A model generated the notes under the pieces. The model was not told the origin of the DNA. It did no database searches and was given only the letters and a program-made list of their open reading frames with translations. A program made the position numbers and the translations under genes. From Saussurea involucrata (Eukaryota > Streptophyta > Magnoliopsida > Asterales > Asteraceae): a DNA stretch of 64,000 bases. Shown here piece by piece: positions 53,044 through 63,542 of this stretch. The stretch is from NCBI GenBank assembly GCA_033807775.1, contig CM066314.1, forward strand, positions 39,546,001-39,610,000, given 5' to 3'. Every line of letters begins with the position of its first letter. The stretch's first letter is position 1.

Positions 53044-56000
53044 TTATTCAAGGTTGATCATGCCCACACTTGTTACCAAGAAAGTGAATCTACCCACATC
53101 AAAAGCTTTTGTGAATAGGTCAGCAAACTGGTCATTGGTATGAACTTTAGCAACTTGAATTAATTTCTTTTCATTACAATCTCGAATAAAGTGATACCTG
53201 ATCTCTATGTGCTTTGTTTTTTAGTGTTTGACTGGATTGTTAACAATTCTAATAGCACTGTTGTTGTCAATGAAGATTGGAGTGTGAAGAAATGTTACCC
53301 CATAGTCCAACATCTGATTCTGTATCCATAGAACCTGAGAGCAGCAGCTTGCAGCAGCTATATACTCAGCTTCTGTTGTAGATAAGGACACTGTGGTTTG
53401 TTTCTTACACTGCCAAGATACTAGTCTTGCACCCAAAAAACTGACATCCACCTGAAGTAGACTTCCTATCCATGTTAGCTCCACCCAAGTCACTATCTGA
53501 GTATGCAAGTAGATCAAAAGATGATTCATAAGGATACCAGAGACCTAATCTAGGTTGCCCTCTTAGGTATCTAAATATCCTCTTGACTGCATGAAGGTGA
53601 GATTGCTTTGGAGTAACTTGAAATCTGGCACATACACATACTGGAAACATAATATCTGGTCTAGAGGCTGTGAGATACATGAGTGATCCAATCATTGATC
53701 TGTAATGATGGACATCCACATCCTCCCCCTCAAGATCAGCATTGATCTGTTTGTGTGTCTCCATTAGTGTGCTTGCTGGCTTTGAGTATGATAATCCAAA
53801 CTTATCCAGGATATCTTTCACATATTTGGATTGGCATATGAAAATCCCATCCTTCTTCTGTTTCACCTGAAGCCCAAGGAAGAAAGTAAGTTCACCCATG
53901 GAACTCATCTTGAAGCGCTTGTGCATTAACTCCTCAAAGTCTTTACACATGTGATCATTTGTGGATCCAAAGATAATGTCATCCACATAGATCTGAACAA
54001 GTAGGGTGTCCTTCTTTTTCCTTTTAATGAATAAGGTCTTATCAATGATTCCTCTTTCAAATTCATTTTCCAAGAGATAGGTAGACAGGGTGTCATACCA
54101 TGCTCTTGGGGCTTGATGTAGACCATAAAGTGCCTTCTTTAACTTGTACACTCTGTCAGGATACAATGGATTCTCAAATCCAGGGGGTTGACAGACATAC
54201 ACTTCTTCATCTATAGTCCCATATAGAAAAGCACTTTTTACATCCATCTGGTAGACCTTGAACTTCATATATGAGGCATAGGCTAGAAACAACCTAATTG
54301 CCTCAATCCTTGCAACTGGAGCAAAGACTTCCTCATAGTCTATACCCTCTTCCTGAGTATACCCTTGTGCAACCAGCCTGGCTTTGTTCTTGATCACAAT
54401 TCCTCTCTCATCCTTCTTATTTCTGAAAATCCACTTGGTGCCAATTGCCCTATGACCTTTTGGAAGGTCCACCAAGTTCCACACATTCTGTAGCTTGAAC
54501 TGTAGCAGCTCCTCTTGCATTGCTTCTATCCAACTTGGATCTTTCATAGCATCATAAGCCTTTTTGGGCTCAATTTGGGATAGAAAGCAAGTGAGTACAG
54601 TATTAACTGTATTTTGCTGATCTTGTAGCTCTTGAAGTCTGCTTTGATTCCTAGTCATCATGGGAGAAGCAATGTCTCCAATTACCAACTCAGGAGGATG
54701 TTTTTTTTGAGTTCTTGATGGATGACCAGATTCCTCTTGTAAGTTCACATCCAGATTTGACTCATTTAAGTCTGGATTTTCTTCAGCTTCTTCAGTCACT
54801 TCTGACTCTCTGGAAATTGGACTTGAAGGCTGATTTTCCTCTATTCTTCTCTCTTCTTCATTCTGAATGGGTTCAGCTTCCTTTTCTTGTTCACAGAAGT
54901 CAATAGGATCAATGGTAGGGAGTGGAAATATCACAGACTGAATTCTGTGATCTGATGGTGGTGCATCCCTTTGTCCTGCATTTACATCACTACTGATACC
55001 CAAAGAATTAGTGAGTGAATCAATGTCAAATAGCCAATCAGGACCTGAACCAATAGGATTTGGTGTGTTCTCATTGCATTTGACATTGTCACTTTCTTCA
55101 ATTATTCTAGAAGAGGTATTAAACACTCTGTAAGCCTTACTCTGAGATGAGTAACCAATAAGAAAACCATCATCTGCTTTGCTATCAAACTTACCTAAGT
55201 GAGATTTGGTATTGAGAATTGTACAAGGACACCCAAATGGTTTGAAAAATCCAATAAATGGTTTCTTTTTCTGAAAAAGCTCATAAGGTGTCTTGTTTTT
55301 AGGCTTTATTACTAAAATTCTGTTTTGAACATAACAAGCAGTATTAACTGCTTCTGCCCAAAAAGTAGTGGGTAATTTTGAATCAGCTAACAGAGATCTA
55401 GCAGCCTCAATCAGTGTCATATTCCTTCTCTCAGCAACACCATTCTGTTGTGGAGTCCTAGAAGCACTGTATTGTCTCTCAATTCCTTTTTCCTCACAAA
55501 AGGTGTTTAGATCAAAGTTTTTAAATTCAGTCCCATTATCTGATCTAATGACTTTCACTTTTTGATTTGATTGGTTTTCAATTCTAAGAATAAAAGATTT
55601 GATCAGTCCACTTGTCTCATCTTTAGTTCTCAGAAAATATACCCAAGTAAATCTAGAGTAATCATCAATAATAACTAAACAGTATGACTTCTTGCCAATG
55701 CTCATGACATTTGTAGGGCCAAACAGATCCATATGCAACAACTGAAGAGGATTTGAGATAGTGTTTATCTCTTTGGACTTATGAGAAGTTTTGTGTTGTT
55801 TGCCTTTGAGACAAGCAACACAATGATCATCACATGAATAAACTTTTGATGGTAAACCCCTAACAAGATTATGTTTAACAAGTTTATTCATTGTTTTAAA
55901 ATTCATGTGACACATCCTTCTGTGCCAAAGTGATGATTCATCCATTGAAGCTTTTGATACCAAACAGTTTAGGGATGAATCAGATGAAACACTTTCTAAA

Positions 56001-56380
56001 TCTAAACAATACACATTATCCTTTCTAGGAGTTCTCAATAGTATCATGTTTTCATCAACTACTTTGAATCCAGGAGCAAGAATAATGCATTCAGAATCAG
56101 TAAATAATATACTATGTTTCTTGTCACAGACCTTTGATACACTTAACAGGTTGTATCTCAATTGCTCAACATAGTAAACATCCTCAAATGTCATCTTACC
56201 TTTTGATACATCACCTTTACCACTTATCTTACCTCCTGCAGGATTATTCCCAAAAGCAACATGTCCGCCATCAATTCTTTTGAAATTCTTGAGGCAGGCC
56301 ATGTTACCTGTCATGTGCCTGGAGCAACCACTATCAACATGCCAGATGCTCTTCCCATTGAGCTGTTGGTTGCCCTGCAC
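53044..56380 (-). pseudogene. pol: Copia pol (protease, integrase, RT, RNase H) with late frameshift and stop
   Basis: Starts around VQGNQQLNGKSIW. Protease HVDSGCSRHMTGN; zinc motif LWHRRMCHMN...CVACLKGK; integrase HMDLFGPTN, RSDNGTEFKN and TPQQNGVAERRN, so all DDE blocks are present; reverse transcriptase GTKWIFRNKKDE and YVDDIIFGSTN; RNase H AYSDSDLGGANMDRKSTSG. The frame shifts near 53430-53450, continues in another frame (VSWQCKKQTTVSLSTTEAEY) and meets TAA at 53221-53223, where sense sequence resumes at once (KTKHIEI) and reaches the true-looking end at 53044. RNase H is therefore damaged, the rest intact. Same frame as gag (offset is a multiple of 3). Confidence 0.92.
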
Positions 56381-56394
56381 ATAAGATAAATCAA

Positions 56395-56868
56395 TTAGTT
56401 TTTATTGGGAACCCAAGCCAAAGTGGTCTTGGGTCTCCCTTGCCCATCAAAGTACTTACATTCAGTTTGGATAAGTTTTTCAACCTGAGGAACTTCAGTA
56501 CTGGAGTACTTTGTTAAGATGATTGGTCTAGCAGCACAATCACTAGAAGCAGTATTATCTTTAGAAGAAGTACTAACTGTGTTAGCAGTACTAACACTGC
56601 TAGCAGCAGTATTGCTTCTAGAAGAAGTACTAACAGTGTTAATACTGCTAGCAGAAGTACTAACAGTGTTAATACTGCTAGCAGAAGTACTAACAGTGTT
56701 AATACTTCTAGCAGCAGTACTATCTGAGGCAGCAGTACTATCAGAGGCAGCAGTACTAACACTAGTGCTTTTAGGAACCCACATTGTGACACATTCTTTT
56801 TCAGTCTTTTTCCTCATGTGGCTTTTGGATTTAGTTTGTTTCTTAGCCACATGGTTCCTTATAACCAT
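56395..56868 (-). CDS. Gag-pol linker segment in the +1 frame with Ser/Thr/Ala repeats
   Basis: 157 codons (start MVIRNHVAKKQTKSK) lying one frame off from both gag and pol. They contain repeats of SINTVSTSAS (10 residues, 30 bp) and STAASDS, then VEKLIQTECKYFDGQGRPKT and AWVPNKN, the sequence that normally precedes Copia protease. It is part of the polyprotein, displaced by two compensating frame changes: one near 56860 and one at the aaaaac run before the TAA at 56395. Either two indels, or recoding. Confidence 0.75.
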   Translation of the reverse strand: MVIRNHVAKKQTKSKSHMRKKTEKECVTMWVPKSTSVSTAASDSTAASDSTAARSINTVSTSASSINTVSTSASSINTVSTSSRSNTAASSVSTANTVSTSSKDNTASSDCAARPIILTKYSSTEVPQVEKLIQTECKYFDGQGRPKTTLAWVPNKN

Positions 56869-58996
56869 TTGATTTTTGAAAAGTTCTTTGAAAATTTATC
56901 CTTTGGTTAATAGGATTGAAATAACAGTGTTTGGCAAGGTGATTCAGTTTGCCACAGATAAAACAAGGTTTTGGTCTGTTAATCCTTTGCATATCAACTC
57001 CTTGTTTTTGAGCCCACTGATTATTCCAGTTTCTTTGATTTCCCCTCTTTTTATCATGTTTTTGGGGCTCATTCTTTTGAGAATTCTTGCAAGAACAATG
57101 TTCACAAGTATTGGAGTTCACAACAGTGGTCTGTGTATAATGAACTCCCTTTCCTTTTTCAGATCTTTTCATCTCATTGTTCTTATCCCAGGGACTTCCA
57201 CCTTTCTCATTAGACTTGATGTAATTCTCTAAAGGGATCTCACCACTGACATTCTTGTTCTTTTTCTTAGACTCTTCTTTTTCAGTTTTATCCTCAACAA
57301 CAACTTCATCTAATGGATCTACTTTAGTAGCTCCTTCAGGTAAGTCCTTCCTATCCATGGTTTCTAACAGGTCTGACCTAGGAGGGATGTATGTGTTGTT
57401 GTAGGGTGGGGGTGTGGCATTGTACCCTATGCCTGGTTTCATCTTACTGTGGATTTGAGCATTTATTATGGTGTCCATGACTTTAGAAGCACATGAAAAC
57501 TTTTCAACATCAAGTTTTACTTTCTCAAGTTCTCCTTTTAATTTCTCACATTCCTCCCTAGACTCTTTCAGTTGGAACTCCAGACCATTCTTTTCCCATT
57601 TCCAGTAGTTTGTATCATATGAGTGTTGAAGTTCATTGGCTTGAAAAGCCTTAATTTGTTCTTCAAACCTCTCAACAATCACTACATAATCTCTTCTATC
57701 CTTTTCTAATCTCTTAAGGTCATCACACATTCCCTGGTTGTGATCTCTATACCTTTTCACAGTGTCTATACAAGCTTGAGAACAGAGATTAGATTTTACC
57801 TCAGTAGGAAGATCTGAGACTTCTGCCATGAGTGCATGATTCTGAATTGCCTCTTCTGCTTGATCACTCCAATCAAATCCCATTCCTTGTTGAGAAACAA
57901 GGGCTTGAACAGAGTTTCTGTTCTGGTTGAAGCTTCCAGTCTGAGCTTGTTGATGGTTGTTTTGAGATACTCCACCTCTGCATTCTCTGGCAAAGTGTCC
58001 CATCTTATGACACTTGTAGCATTCCACCTTAGACTTGTCAAACCCAGCACCATCTTCTCTTCTTTGGGAAAAGTTGTTTCTCCCAGTCCTCTTTATAAAC
58101 TTCTTCACCCTCATAGAAAGCATAGCCATCTGCCACTTGATATCCATCTCCTCAAGATCATTAGCATTAATCTGTTCTAAGTCATCATTAATTAATGAGG
58201 AGTTAACATGACTAGAAAAGAAAGCTTCTAGTACAGAATCATTGGCCTTCTCCTGATTGACTCCACCAGCAGTACTAACTGATTCAGGGATAGCAGTAGA
58301 ATCAGTTGATGCTGATAGGAGTGCAGCATTATACACATATCCTGAGGGCTTCTTCTTGGCTTCAACCTTTGCTTCAAATACCCTAAGATCATTGTAAAGA
58401 TCATCAAGCTCTTTATCTTCTAACTGGTCATTCTGTCTGAAAGACACAGTATACATTGTCCATTCCTCACCTAATGATCTTAGAAACTTCCTGTTTACAT
58501 CATCAGCCTCCATATGAACTCCAACTGTAGCCAATTCTCCAATTAACTTATTAAATCTATCAAAAGTTTGAGTCATAGACTCATTCTTTGTAGAAGTAAA
58601 ATTTTCATATTGTTGCTTAAGAATTGCCTTCTGGTTCCTCTTGGTGCTCTTGGTACCAGTGAATCTCTTTTCCAATGCATTCCATAAGATCTGAGCATCA
58701 GTGCAGTGATGAAATTGGTGCTGATACTCATTGGGAATAGCCAAAAGCAGAGTGCTTAAGGCTTTCATCTCTGTTTGTCTAACCTTTCTTTCTGCATCAG
58801 TCTTTGGAGGGGGTCGTTTGCCATCTGGTCCAACTTTTCCTTCAGCACATGGACCATTCTCTATAATATCCCAGATGGAATAATCAGTAAGCAAAATATA
58901 CTGCTTGATTCTAATTTTCCACATGTCAAACTCATTAGGCCTGAGCATGGGAACCTTTGAAACAAGAGTACTGTTTGATTCAACTGAGTTGTCCAT
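56843..58996 (-). CDS. gag: Copia gag of the inner element (717 aa, two zinc knuckles)
   Basis: Forms the virus-like particle. N-terminus MDNSVESNSTLVSK, then the UBN2-type gag domain (MWKIRIKQYILLTDYSIWD; LSTLLLAIPNEYQHQFHHCT; LWNALEKRFTGTKST; FRQNDQLEDKELDDLY). First CCHC knuckle ECYKCHKMGHFARECRG near residue 320; long coiled-coil middle (CEKLKGELEKVKLDVEKF); Lys/Glu-rich segment; second knuckle PCFICGKLNHLAKHCYF near the C-terminus. Two widely spaced knuckles and length over 700 residues are more than the usual Copia gag. Ends at 56843 by stepping out of frame just before the linker. Confidence 0.9.
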   Translation of the reverse strand: MDNSVESNSTLVSKVPMLRPNEFDMWKIRIKQYILLTDYSIWDIIENGPCAEGKVGPDGKRPPPKTDAERKVRQTEMKALSTLLLAIPNEYQHQFHHCTDAQILWNALEKRFTGTKSTKRNQKAILKQQYENFTSTKNESMTQTFDRFNKLIGELATVGVHMEADDVNRKFLRSLGEEWTMYTVSFRQNDQLEDKELDDLYNDLRVFEAKVEAKKKPSGYVYNAALLSASTDSTAIPESVSTAGGVNQEKANDSVLEAFFSSHVNSSLINDDLEQINANDLEEMDIKWQMAMLSMRVKKFIKRTGRNNFSQRREDGAGFDKSKVECYKCHKMGHFARECRGGVSQNNHQQAQTGSFNQNRNSVQALVSQQGMGFDWSDQAEEAIQNHALMAEVSDLPTEVKSNLCSQACIDTVKRYRDHNQGMCDDLKRLEKDRRDYVVIVERFEEQIKAFQANELQHSYDTNYWKWEKNGLEFQLKESREECEKLKGELEKVKLDVEKFSCASKVMDTIINAQIHSKMKPGIGYNATPPPYNNTYIPPRSDLLETMDRKDLPEGATKVDPLDEVVVEDKTEKEESKKKNKNVSGEIPLENYIKSNEKGGSPWDKNNEMKRSEKGKGVHYTQTTVVNSNTCEHCSCKNSQKNEPQKHDKKRGNQRNWNNQWAQKQGVDMQRINRPKPCFICGKLNHLAKHCYFNPINQRINFQRTFQKSNGYKEPCG

Positions 58997-59023
58997 AATG
59001 ATTGTAGATTTCTAAGAAACGAA

Positions 59024-59035
59024 GCTCTGATACCA
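59024..59035 (-). promoter_or_regulatory. Primer-binding site of the inner Copia
   Basis: Minus-strand TGGTATCAGAGC (initiator tRNA-Met), 2 bp from the LTR. Confidence 0.95.
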
Positions 59036-59037
59036 CT

Positions 59038-59744
59038 TGTCAGGATCGATTCCAAACAAGAATAACTATACTTAGAAATCAGAACTAAAGAATCTTGCGG
59101 AATAGAACTTTAATTCAAACACACTCAATGAACAACTAATCAGAAAACACAATATGTTTGTATTCAATGCTTCAACTCACAAGTTTACAACCAAACCTCA
59201 ATCTTGTTGAACAGGCTCAACAAGACGACTTCTACTTCTCTAGAAATAGGGTTCTAAACCTTGAGGTTAATTCTCTCTAAAACAAAAACGAATTCTGAAA
59301 TCTCTCGTACCGAATAGCTATCTATCAACATCTATTTATACTAAATAATTACAAGATAACTATCAAAACAAAATTGATCTTCAGAATATTCTTTCATGCT
59401 TATCTTCAATCATTCCATCTTTATCTCCAACCTTCTCGCATTCCAAAATTATGATCACCAGCAGTATTAACATCGTTATGCACAAGCAGTACTAACATTG
59501 TTCCTGCAGCATTAACTTTTACTAGCAGTACTAACCTTGCTCTGGCAGTAGTATTGTTGTTCTGGCAGTACTAATGTTGTTCTGGCAGTACTAACGTTGT
59601 TCTGGCAGTACTAACGTTGTTCTGGCAGTACTAACGTTGTTCTGGCAGTACTAACGTTGTTCTGGCAGTACTAACGTTGTTCTGGCAGTACTAACGTTGT
59701 TCTGGCAGTACTAACCATACTTAGCAAATCTTCAGTTCCCAACA
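59038..59744 (-). repeat. 5' LTR of the inner Copia (707 bp)
   Basis: As 49080-49746 but with eight rather than six 20-bp units, which explains the 40-bp length difference. Confidence 0.95.
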
Positions 59745-61035
59745 GGAAGGGGGGGTAGCGGGAAGGGGGGGGGCAAGGGTTTGGCGGTGGTGTGGGATGT
59801 TTGGAGTGGTTGTCTTAGTTGGTTAAGAGGGTTAGGATACCACTTGTTGGTTAAGAGGGTTAGGATAGTTTGTGAGGTGAGTTGTATGATATGGGTCTTA
59901 GGAAAATTTATAGGAGAAAAGAGATGGTAAGGAGAATGTAGGAAAAATGTTGAAGGTAAGGTAGAAGAAGGTTGTTTTTGTTGGGATGAGGTGTAGGCTT
60001 TCTTGAGTTTGGTTCAAAGGAAAGAACCAACCAAGATCTTTAGGCAAAGAGACAGATAAAAATATCTGCAAAAGATATAACTGCTATAAAACTAACATTT
60101 TTTTTTTGATTTTTTTTTTATTTTTTGATTTTTTTTGATTTTTTTTGATTTTTTTTTGAAATGATGGAAACGATTTATCTTCTGAAGATTGTGGGAGAAA
60201 TCTTGAAGTCATCTTCGATCTTCAAGTGTAGTCTTCAAATATAGATCTTCGAGCCATTTTCAAGTAGATCTTCAAGCATCTTCAAGAGTGATCTTCAAGA
60301 CCAGGAGGTTGTTTCACATAGACCTTTTTCAATTTGAGAGAGTTCTTCTTTCATTACAGTGACCCGACATGGATTGGCCAAGCCTTCTTCAAATTTCTTT
60401 GGGTTTTATAAAAGACAAAAGATTCACATAGAAGGGAGAGAAGGGAATATTTGGTGAGCGTGAATATTTAGTGGGATGGAGGAGGGAGGTAGGGTGGAAG
60501 GTATGATGGGAAGTTGGTAAAAGGTATGGGAAAAGAGAAGAATAGGAGAGAAAAGTCTATGGGCAAGAATTGGTAGACAAAGAGATAGGTAGGAAAGAAG
60601 TTAGGATGAGGAAGATACCTGAAAGATGTAGGAGGGGATGATGGCAGTATGTTAATGATAGGATCTCCAGAAGGTGGTAGACTTGAAGAGGAGTCATCAT
60701 CAGAGGAGCTTTGATGTTAAGTATGGACTTGTGGACATGTAAGATATATGAAGAAAATATAGACTTAGGAAATGATAGTGAGAGGTCAAGTAGAAAGGTG
60801 AGAGGGTTAGAGTGTATAGTTAAGAAGGGTAGTGATAAGGGTTGAGAGAAGGTGAGGGAGATTGAACTAGCAGGTAATAATGGGAAGGGTGTCTTTAAGA
60901 AAATGGAGGTAGAGTGTTTGAATGGAACAAGAAGGGTGAGGATTAGAAGTAAAGACATCTGTGAAGAAGATGAGAAGCACTTAGCTGGTACTAGAGCAGT
61001 TGAGAGGGTGTGACCTTCTGGATCATCCTTGTCAT
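59745..61035 (-). other. Outer Copia interior without polymerase
   Basis: Remainder of the G-rich tract (59745-59785), then sequence with T-rich runs of the type ttttttgattttttt (60098-60158) and many gatcttcaag words (60180-60300). No pol domain can be read; the short ORFs are not credible genes. Confidence 0.6.
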
Positions 61036-62413
61036 TTATCTGGCCATGAAGCACACGTTTGAGATGTCCTTCTCGCTTTCAGATGTGGGTTCATCTGCCA
61101 GATCATGAGTTTTATCAGGCAGACCCTTTGCCTTTCTGACTAGCCTTTCATATCTTTCCTTTTCTCTCTTGTATTTTTCTTTGTATCTTTCAGCCCGGTC
61201 AGAATCATATTTGGATCTTCCCGGTTTTGAAGAATATCGGCCTGAGGAAGAAGTTCTGGGTTTTTCAAAACGTTTACTCCCGCACTCAGAGGAAAAATGA
61301 CCCTTTTTACCACAGTTAAAACATTCCTCATTAGATTTGTTTGAGGAGGAGTGTTTGGAGAGAGAAGAGGAGGGTTTTCGACTAAACTTAGATTTTTTAG
61401 AAGAAAAGTGAGATTTGGATTTAGAATACCCATCCATCCTGGCCATTCCATCTGATAATTTGTCAACAGAAGTTTCCTCACATTCATCATCAACATCACT
61501 AAGATATGCTTCTGAATGCTCATTGGGATCTCCTTGACTATCATGGTCAGAGTCAGATGGGTAGGTGATTCTTGGAGTACACATAGTTCTTTTGGAAGAG
61601 TCACTTAAGAGAGCTATAGAAGAGCCCTATATCTGTGATGATAGACTTCCTTTGCAGCTTAGTCTGCTCATAGTTGAAGAGAGTTCCATAAAGAGCAGTG
61701 AGAGGCATGTGATCAAGATCCTTGGTTGTCTTTATACAAGTGCAGATGTTTTCCCAAAAATCAGGAAGACAATCCATAAACTTGCACAGGACTTCCTCAT
61801 TATCATACATGCGACCCAACAGTTTAAGATCATTGAGAAGACTGTTAAAGCGATTATAGTAGACTGAAAGAGATTCTCCTTTCTCAAAGGAGAAGAGTTC
61901 ATATTTTCTAACAAGAGCACTTTTTCTGCTCTTTTTCACTTCCGAAGTTCCTTCATAAAGAACACACAGAGTAGACCACATTTCTTTAGCAGTAGAAAAG
62001 TTCACAAGAGAATGATAAACCTCATCAGGCAAAGAAAGAGCAATGATGGCTCTGACTTTAGTGTCAAGAGCTACAAGACGCTTGTCTTCATCAGTGTACT
62101 TACTGGGATCCTTTACAATGTATCTCCCAGTAGCAGGTGTTCGTTCTTCCTCATCAGAAGAAGAATCATCACCTTCCTTATCTTTGTTTTTAGCATTATA
62201 GCGATCCCAAACTCTTGGGACAAGAGGTCCTTCATTGAGTATGGTAGGATATCTGCTGTCAACTCCCTCAAGGAAGAGCATCATACGACTTTTCCACAGA
62301 GAGAAGTTATTGGGGTTAAACTTTGGTGGTTTGGCTATGGAGCCATTGTCGTATGATCCAGCATTAGCAATAGAGTTTTGAGAAGAAACATTGTTCAAAG
62401 AAGATGAAGCCAT
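61036..62413 (-). pseudogene. gag: Copia gag of the outer element, frameshifted
   Basis: Start MASSSLNNVSSQNSIANAG; UBN2-type gag domain (FNPNNFSLWKSRMMLFLEG; LSLPDEVYHSLVNFSTAKEM; YYNRFNSLLNDLKLLG) to a stop at 61601. The reading then continues in another frame from about 61604 (TMCTPRITYPSDSDHDSQG), through a Ser/Lys-rich stretch, to a CCHC knuckle ECFNCGKKGHFSSECG and a basic tail, ending at 61036. Hence one frameshift near 61600-61640. Followed by no protease: the element is a gag-only derivative. Confidence 0.85.
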
Positions 62414-62445
62414 TGCAGATCAAGTTTATTAGATTAAACTGACCT

Positions 62446-62457
62446 GCTCTGATACCA
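62446..62457 (-). promoter_or_regulatory. Primer-binding site of the outer Copia
   Basis: Minus-strand TGGTATCAGAGC (initiator tRNA-Met), 2 bp from the right-hand LTR. Confidence 0.95.
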
Positions 62458-62459
62458 CT

Positions 62460-63542
62460 TGTTGGTCCCAGCTATGGATTAGCAATGGTAAACAAGTATT
62501 GTAGAAGGGGGGGTTGAATACAATACACAAAAATTTTCACTTAATTTAATTCTTTTATTGAAAAACTTCAAATAAGAATTACACACAGAAACTATTGATT
62601 GTTGCGGAACAGAACAGATAAAATCTACTCAAACAATCCAACACACAGTCACACAGAGAATGAAGAACAATTGTAACACACTAAGAAAACAAATGAACTT
62701 CTTGAGAGAGAAAGGCCAGCACTTGAAAGCTTTTATAGAGTCTGTGAACTGGTTAAGTTGCAAGGTTGAAGAACATCTCTTTATATAGTGCCTCATGCAT
62801 TGAATGCATGGACACTTGTCAAGCAGCACTTGGATGGCAGGATGAAAGCAGCTCTTCTGAAAAATACTGGGACGTACTTTTGTCTTTGTATGTTTTGTCT
62901 TGAAGCGTTGACCTCTTGTTGAATCTGAACTTTCTTGAAAGAGATAACAAATCCAAAGACCTCTTTTTCTGATCCTTGGATTATGTCTCTGTCATTGCAA
63001 GATATCTCAAATATTTTGCAGATAGAGCAGAATATACCTGCTGTAAACTGTTGGCCTAGGATGTCTTCAAGGATATCCTGCCGATCATGACTTCAACATA
63101 TCCTGCCGATCATATCTTCAAGAGATTCTTCAGATCAAGTCTAGGAGATCCTGGAGATCAAGTCTTTAACATCTTCAGGAGATCCTTCATATCATGTCTT
63201 CAACATCTTCAAGAGATCCTACCGATCAAGTCTTCAAGATTTCCTTGCTCTTCAAGTGTACTGGCCTGAAACCTTAGGACCTTGTACTGGCCTGAAACCT
63301 TAGGACCTTGTATTGGCCTAAAACCTTAGGACGTCCCAAGTAGCAGCTTAATCTTTGGTTGAGAAATCTATCTTCAATCCGCCTTGAAGATATACTTCTA
63401 CTTTGTTTCTTCGGTTGATCTTCGACTTCACCGAACATTTTTATACAATTAAACTGCTTGTAAAGAACCTAAAATTATTCTAAGTATGAACTGTGTAAAA
63501 GTGAGAGACTGAGGTCATCTTCAAATCTTAAGTGACCCAACA
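62460..63542 (-). repeat. 5' LTR of the outer Copia (1083 bp)
   Basis: Near-identical to 46729-47812, same TGTTGGTCCC and GACCCAACA ends, followed by TSD gaaaa. Confidence 0.93.

Larger units (their letters stand above)
49080..59744 (-). mobile_element. Nearly complete Copia with gag, pol and an extra 3' ORF, nested in the outer Copia
   Basis: LTRs 49080-49746 and 59038-59744, TSD ggaag (49075-49079, 59745-59749), initiator-Met primer site at 59024-59035 and polypurine tract at 49747-49760, all for minus-strand reading. Order: LTR, gag (58996 down to 56843), linker, pol (to 53044), 20-bp repeat array, 893-codon ORF, LTR. The gene order matches Sirevirus-type Copia elements with an envelope-position ORF. 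LTRs differ by about three bases plus two repeat units, so this insertion is younger than its host element. Confidence 0.93.
46729..63542 (-). mobile_element. Sirevirus-like Copia, gag-only, with a second Copia nested inside
   Basis: LTRs 46729-47812 and 62460-63542, TSD gaaaa on both sides (46724-46728, 63543-63547). The initiator-Met primer site lies next to the right LTR and the polypurine tract next to the left one, so the element reads on the minus strand. It keeps gag with a zinc knuckle but no protease, integrase or reverse transcriptase. Multiple polypurine-tract-like copies before the 3' LTR are a known Sirevirus feature. Removing the inner Copia (49080-59744) leaves about 6.2 kb. 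LTRs differ at roughly eight sites by eye. Confidence 0.9.
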
